From an uncultured Prevotella sp. (lineage in GTDB: Bacteria; Bacteroidota; Bacteroidia; Bacteroidales; Bacteroidaceae), in assembly GCA_900319895.1 (NCBI GenBank), contig ONQK01000029.1, positions 1 to 29,103 on the forward strand: DNA of 29,103 nucleotides. Reading direction: 5' to 3'. The translations under genes and the position numbers were made by a program. The notes beneath the pieces are model-generated. The model was not told the DNA's origin. It made no database searches and was given only the letters and a program-made list of their open reading frames with translations. Shown here one piece after another: positions 27,449 to 29,103 of this stretch. Numbering within the stretch: the stretch's first letter is position 1; the number at the start of each line of letters is the position of its first letter.

Positions 27449-27640
27449 TTAATGAGGATAAATCGTACTCATAACAAACCTAAATGCAGAATCCATCGCA
27501 AACACAACAACTGCAATGATAAGGGAAGCAGATAATACAATCATTGCATGATGTGTCAACTGGGATCGAGTAGGCCAAGTCGTTTTATGCGCAAGTTCAT
27601 CATAACAAGCCTTGCAATAGTTTATGAATTTCTTAAACAT
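27449..27640 (-). CDS. secE: Preprotein translocase subunit SecE
   Basis: SecE is the essential small subunit that clamps the SecYEG channel in the inner membrane. The short bacterial form has a cytoplasmic amphipathic helix and one membrane span. The product from ATG 27640 is 63 residues: MFKKFINYCKACYDELAHK, then the signature TTWPTRSQL, then a single hydrophobic span (AMIVLSASLIIAVVVFAMD). The frame can be extended to a GTG at 27661, but that codon lies in the 3' end of tRNA-Trp, so the ATG is the better start. Confidence 0.93.
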   Translation of the reverse strand: MFKKFINYCKACYDELAHKTTWPTRSQLTHHAMIVLSASLIIAVVVFAMDSAFRFVMSTIYPH

Positions 27641-27658
27641 TTTAGTAATCTTATTCTG

Positions 27659-27731
27659 CACGGGAAGGAGGACTCGAACCCACGACCCTCGGTTTTGGAG
27701 ACCGATGCTCTACCAACTGAGCTATTCCCGT
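27659..27731 (-). tRNA. trnW: tRNA-Trp (anticodon CCA)
   Basis: The 73-nt minus-strand sequence folds as a cloverleaf. The acceptor is ACGGGAA/TTCCCGT with discriminator G, the D stem is GCTC/GAGC, and the anticodon stem TCGGT/ACCGA holds loop CTCCAAA, so the anticodon is CCA. The T loop is TTCGAGT. The T stem GTGGG/CCTCC contains a T-C mismatch and a G-T pair. CCA is not encoded. The gene lies between tuf and secE, and its 5' end touches the T-run of the tuf terminator. Confidence 0.95.
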
Positions 27732-27765
27732 AAAAAATTCCCGTAACCCACGGCTGCGGGAATTT
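27732..27765 (-). terminator. Terminator-like hairpin after tuf, abutting tRNA-Trp
   Basis: AAATTCCCG and CGGGAATTT (27735-27743 with 27757-27765) form a perfect 9-bp stem. On the minus strand a run of six T residues ends at 27732, immediately before the first base of tRNA-Trp. Its 3' arm repeats the ACGGGAA of the tRNA 5' end. Confidence 0.72.
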
Positions 27766-27776
27766 CCCTTATGGTA

Positions 27777-28961
<1,185 letters not shown>

Positions 28962-29028
28962 AGCTTTACCTTTTATATATTAAATGAATAATCGTGTATA
29001 TTTCTGCTTCCTCCTAAAAACAGTATAG

Positions 29029-29100
<72 letters not shown>

Positions 29101-29103
29101 AAA

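Noticed and set aside
27475..27482. TAGGTTTG on the minus strand inside secE as a nusG promoter
   Set aside because: It matches the -7 consensus but has no -33 at the right distance, and it lies in coding sequence.
27641..27661. GTG start extending secE by seven codons
   Set aside because: The GTG lies inside the tRNA-Trp 3' end; the ATG at 27640 gives the normal 63-residue SecE.

Overview
The window looks like a chromosomal segment of a Bacteroidales bacterium, most likely Prevotellaceae (Prevotella/Segatella-like). The grounds are: promoters of the Bacteroidetes type (TTTG, 19-21 bp, TAnnTTTG) in front of several genes; no convincing Shine-Dalgarno sequences; a BspA-type leucine-rich-repeat lipoprotein; a secreted protein whose C-terminus resembles the short type IX secretion sorting domains of Prevotella; and ribosomal and polymerase proteins with Bacteroidetes-like sequences. 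Family and taxon calls rest on recalled motifs, not on a database search.

Left part (1-4909), plus strand: topA, aroK and speA lie close together and look like one transcription unit. It may end at a hairpin at 4875-4909. Next come an ECF sigma factor gene and an overlapping membrane-protein gene that is probably its anti-sigma factor (5071-6040), with a clear promoter in front and a strong terminator behind. A roughly 1 kb AT-rich gap with two short tandem repeats and several hairpins (6041-7039) separates this unit from a BspA-like surface lipoprotein gene (7040-8689) with its own terminator. Two translationally coupled glycosyltransferase genes (8801-10845) follow and converge on ruvB (minus strand, 10887-11924).

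Middle part (11925-15450), minus strand: this is the least conventional stretch. A 66-residue, very acidic, aromatic-rich small protein gene (12158-12358) has its own terminator. Its likely promoter lies inside a 99-bp segment bounded by perfect 14-bp inverted repeats (12445-12543), so it could be an invertible promoter or a small mobile promoter element. Upstream of that is a 697-residue secreted protein of unknown function (12576-14669), with a leader of about 270 nt and phased A-tracts behind its promoter. A structured non-coding stretch (about 15100-15392) follows.

Right part (15393-29103), minus strand: this is the ancestral transcription/translation block. Read in the direction of transcription it runs tRNA-Thr(GGT), tuf, tRNA-Trp(CCA), secE, nusG, rplK, rplA, rplJ, rplL, an attenuator-like spacer, rpoB, rpoC and a terminator; rpsO follows with its own promoter and terminator. 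These genes supply EF-Tu, a SecYEG subunit, the NusG elongation factor, the L1/L11/L10/L7-L12 stalk-region proteins and the two large RNA polymerase subunits. I found no CRISPR array, insertion sequence, transposase, recombinase or prophage gene.
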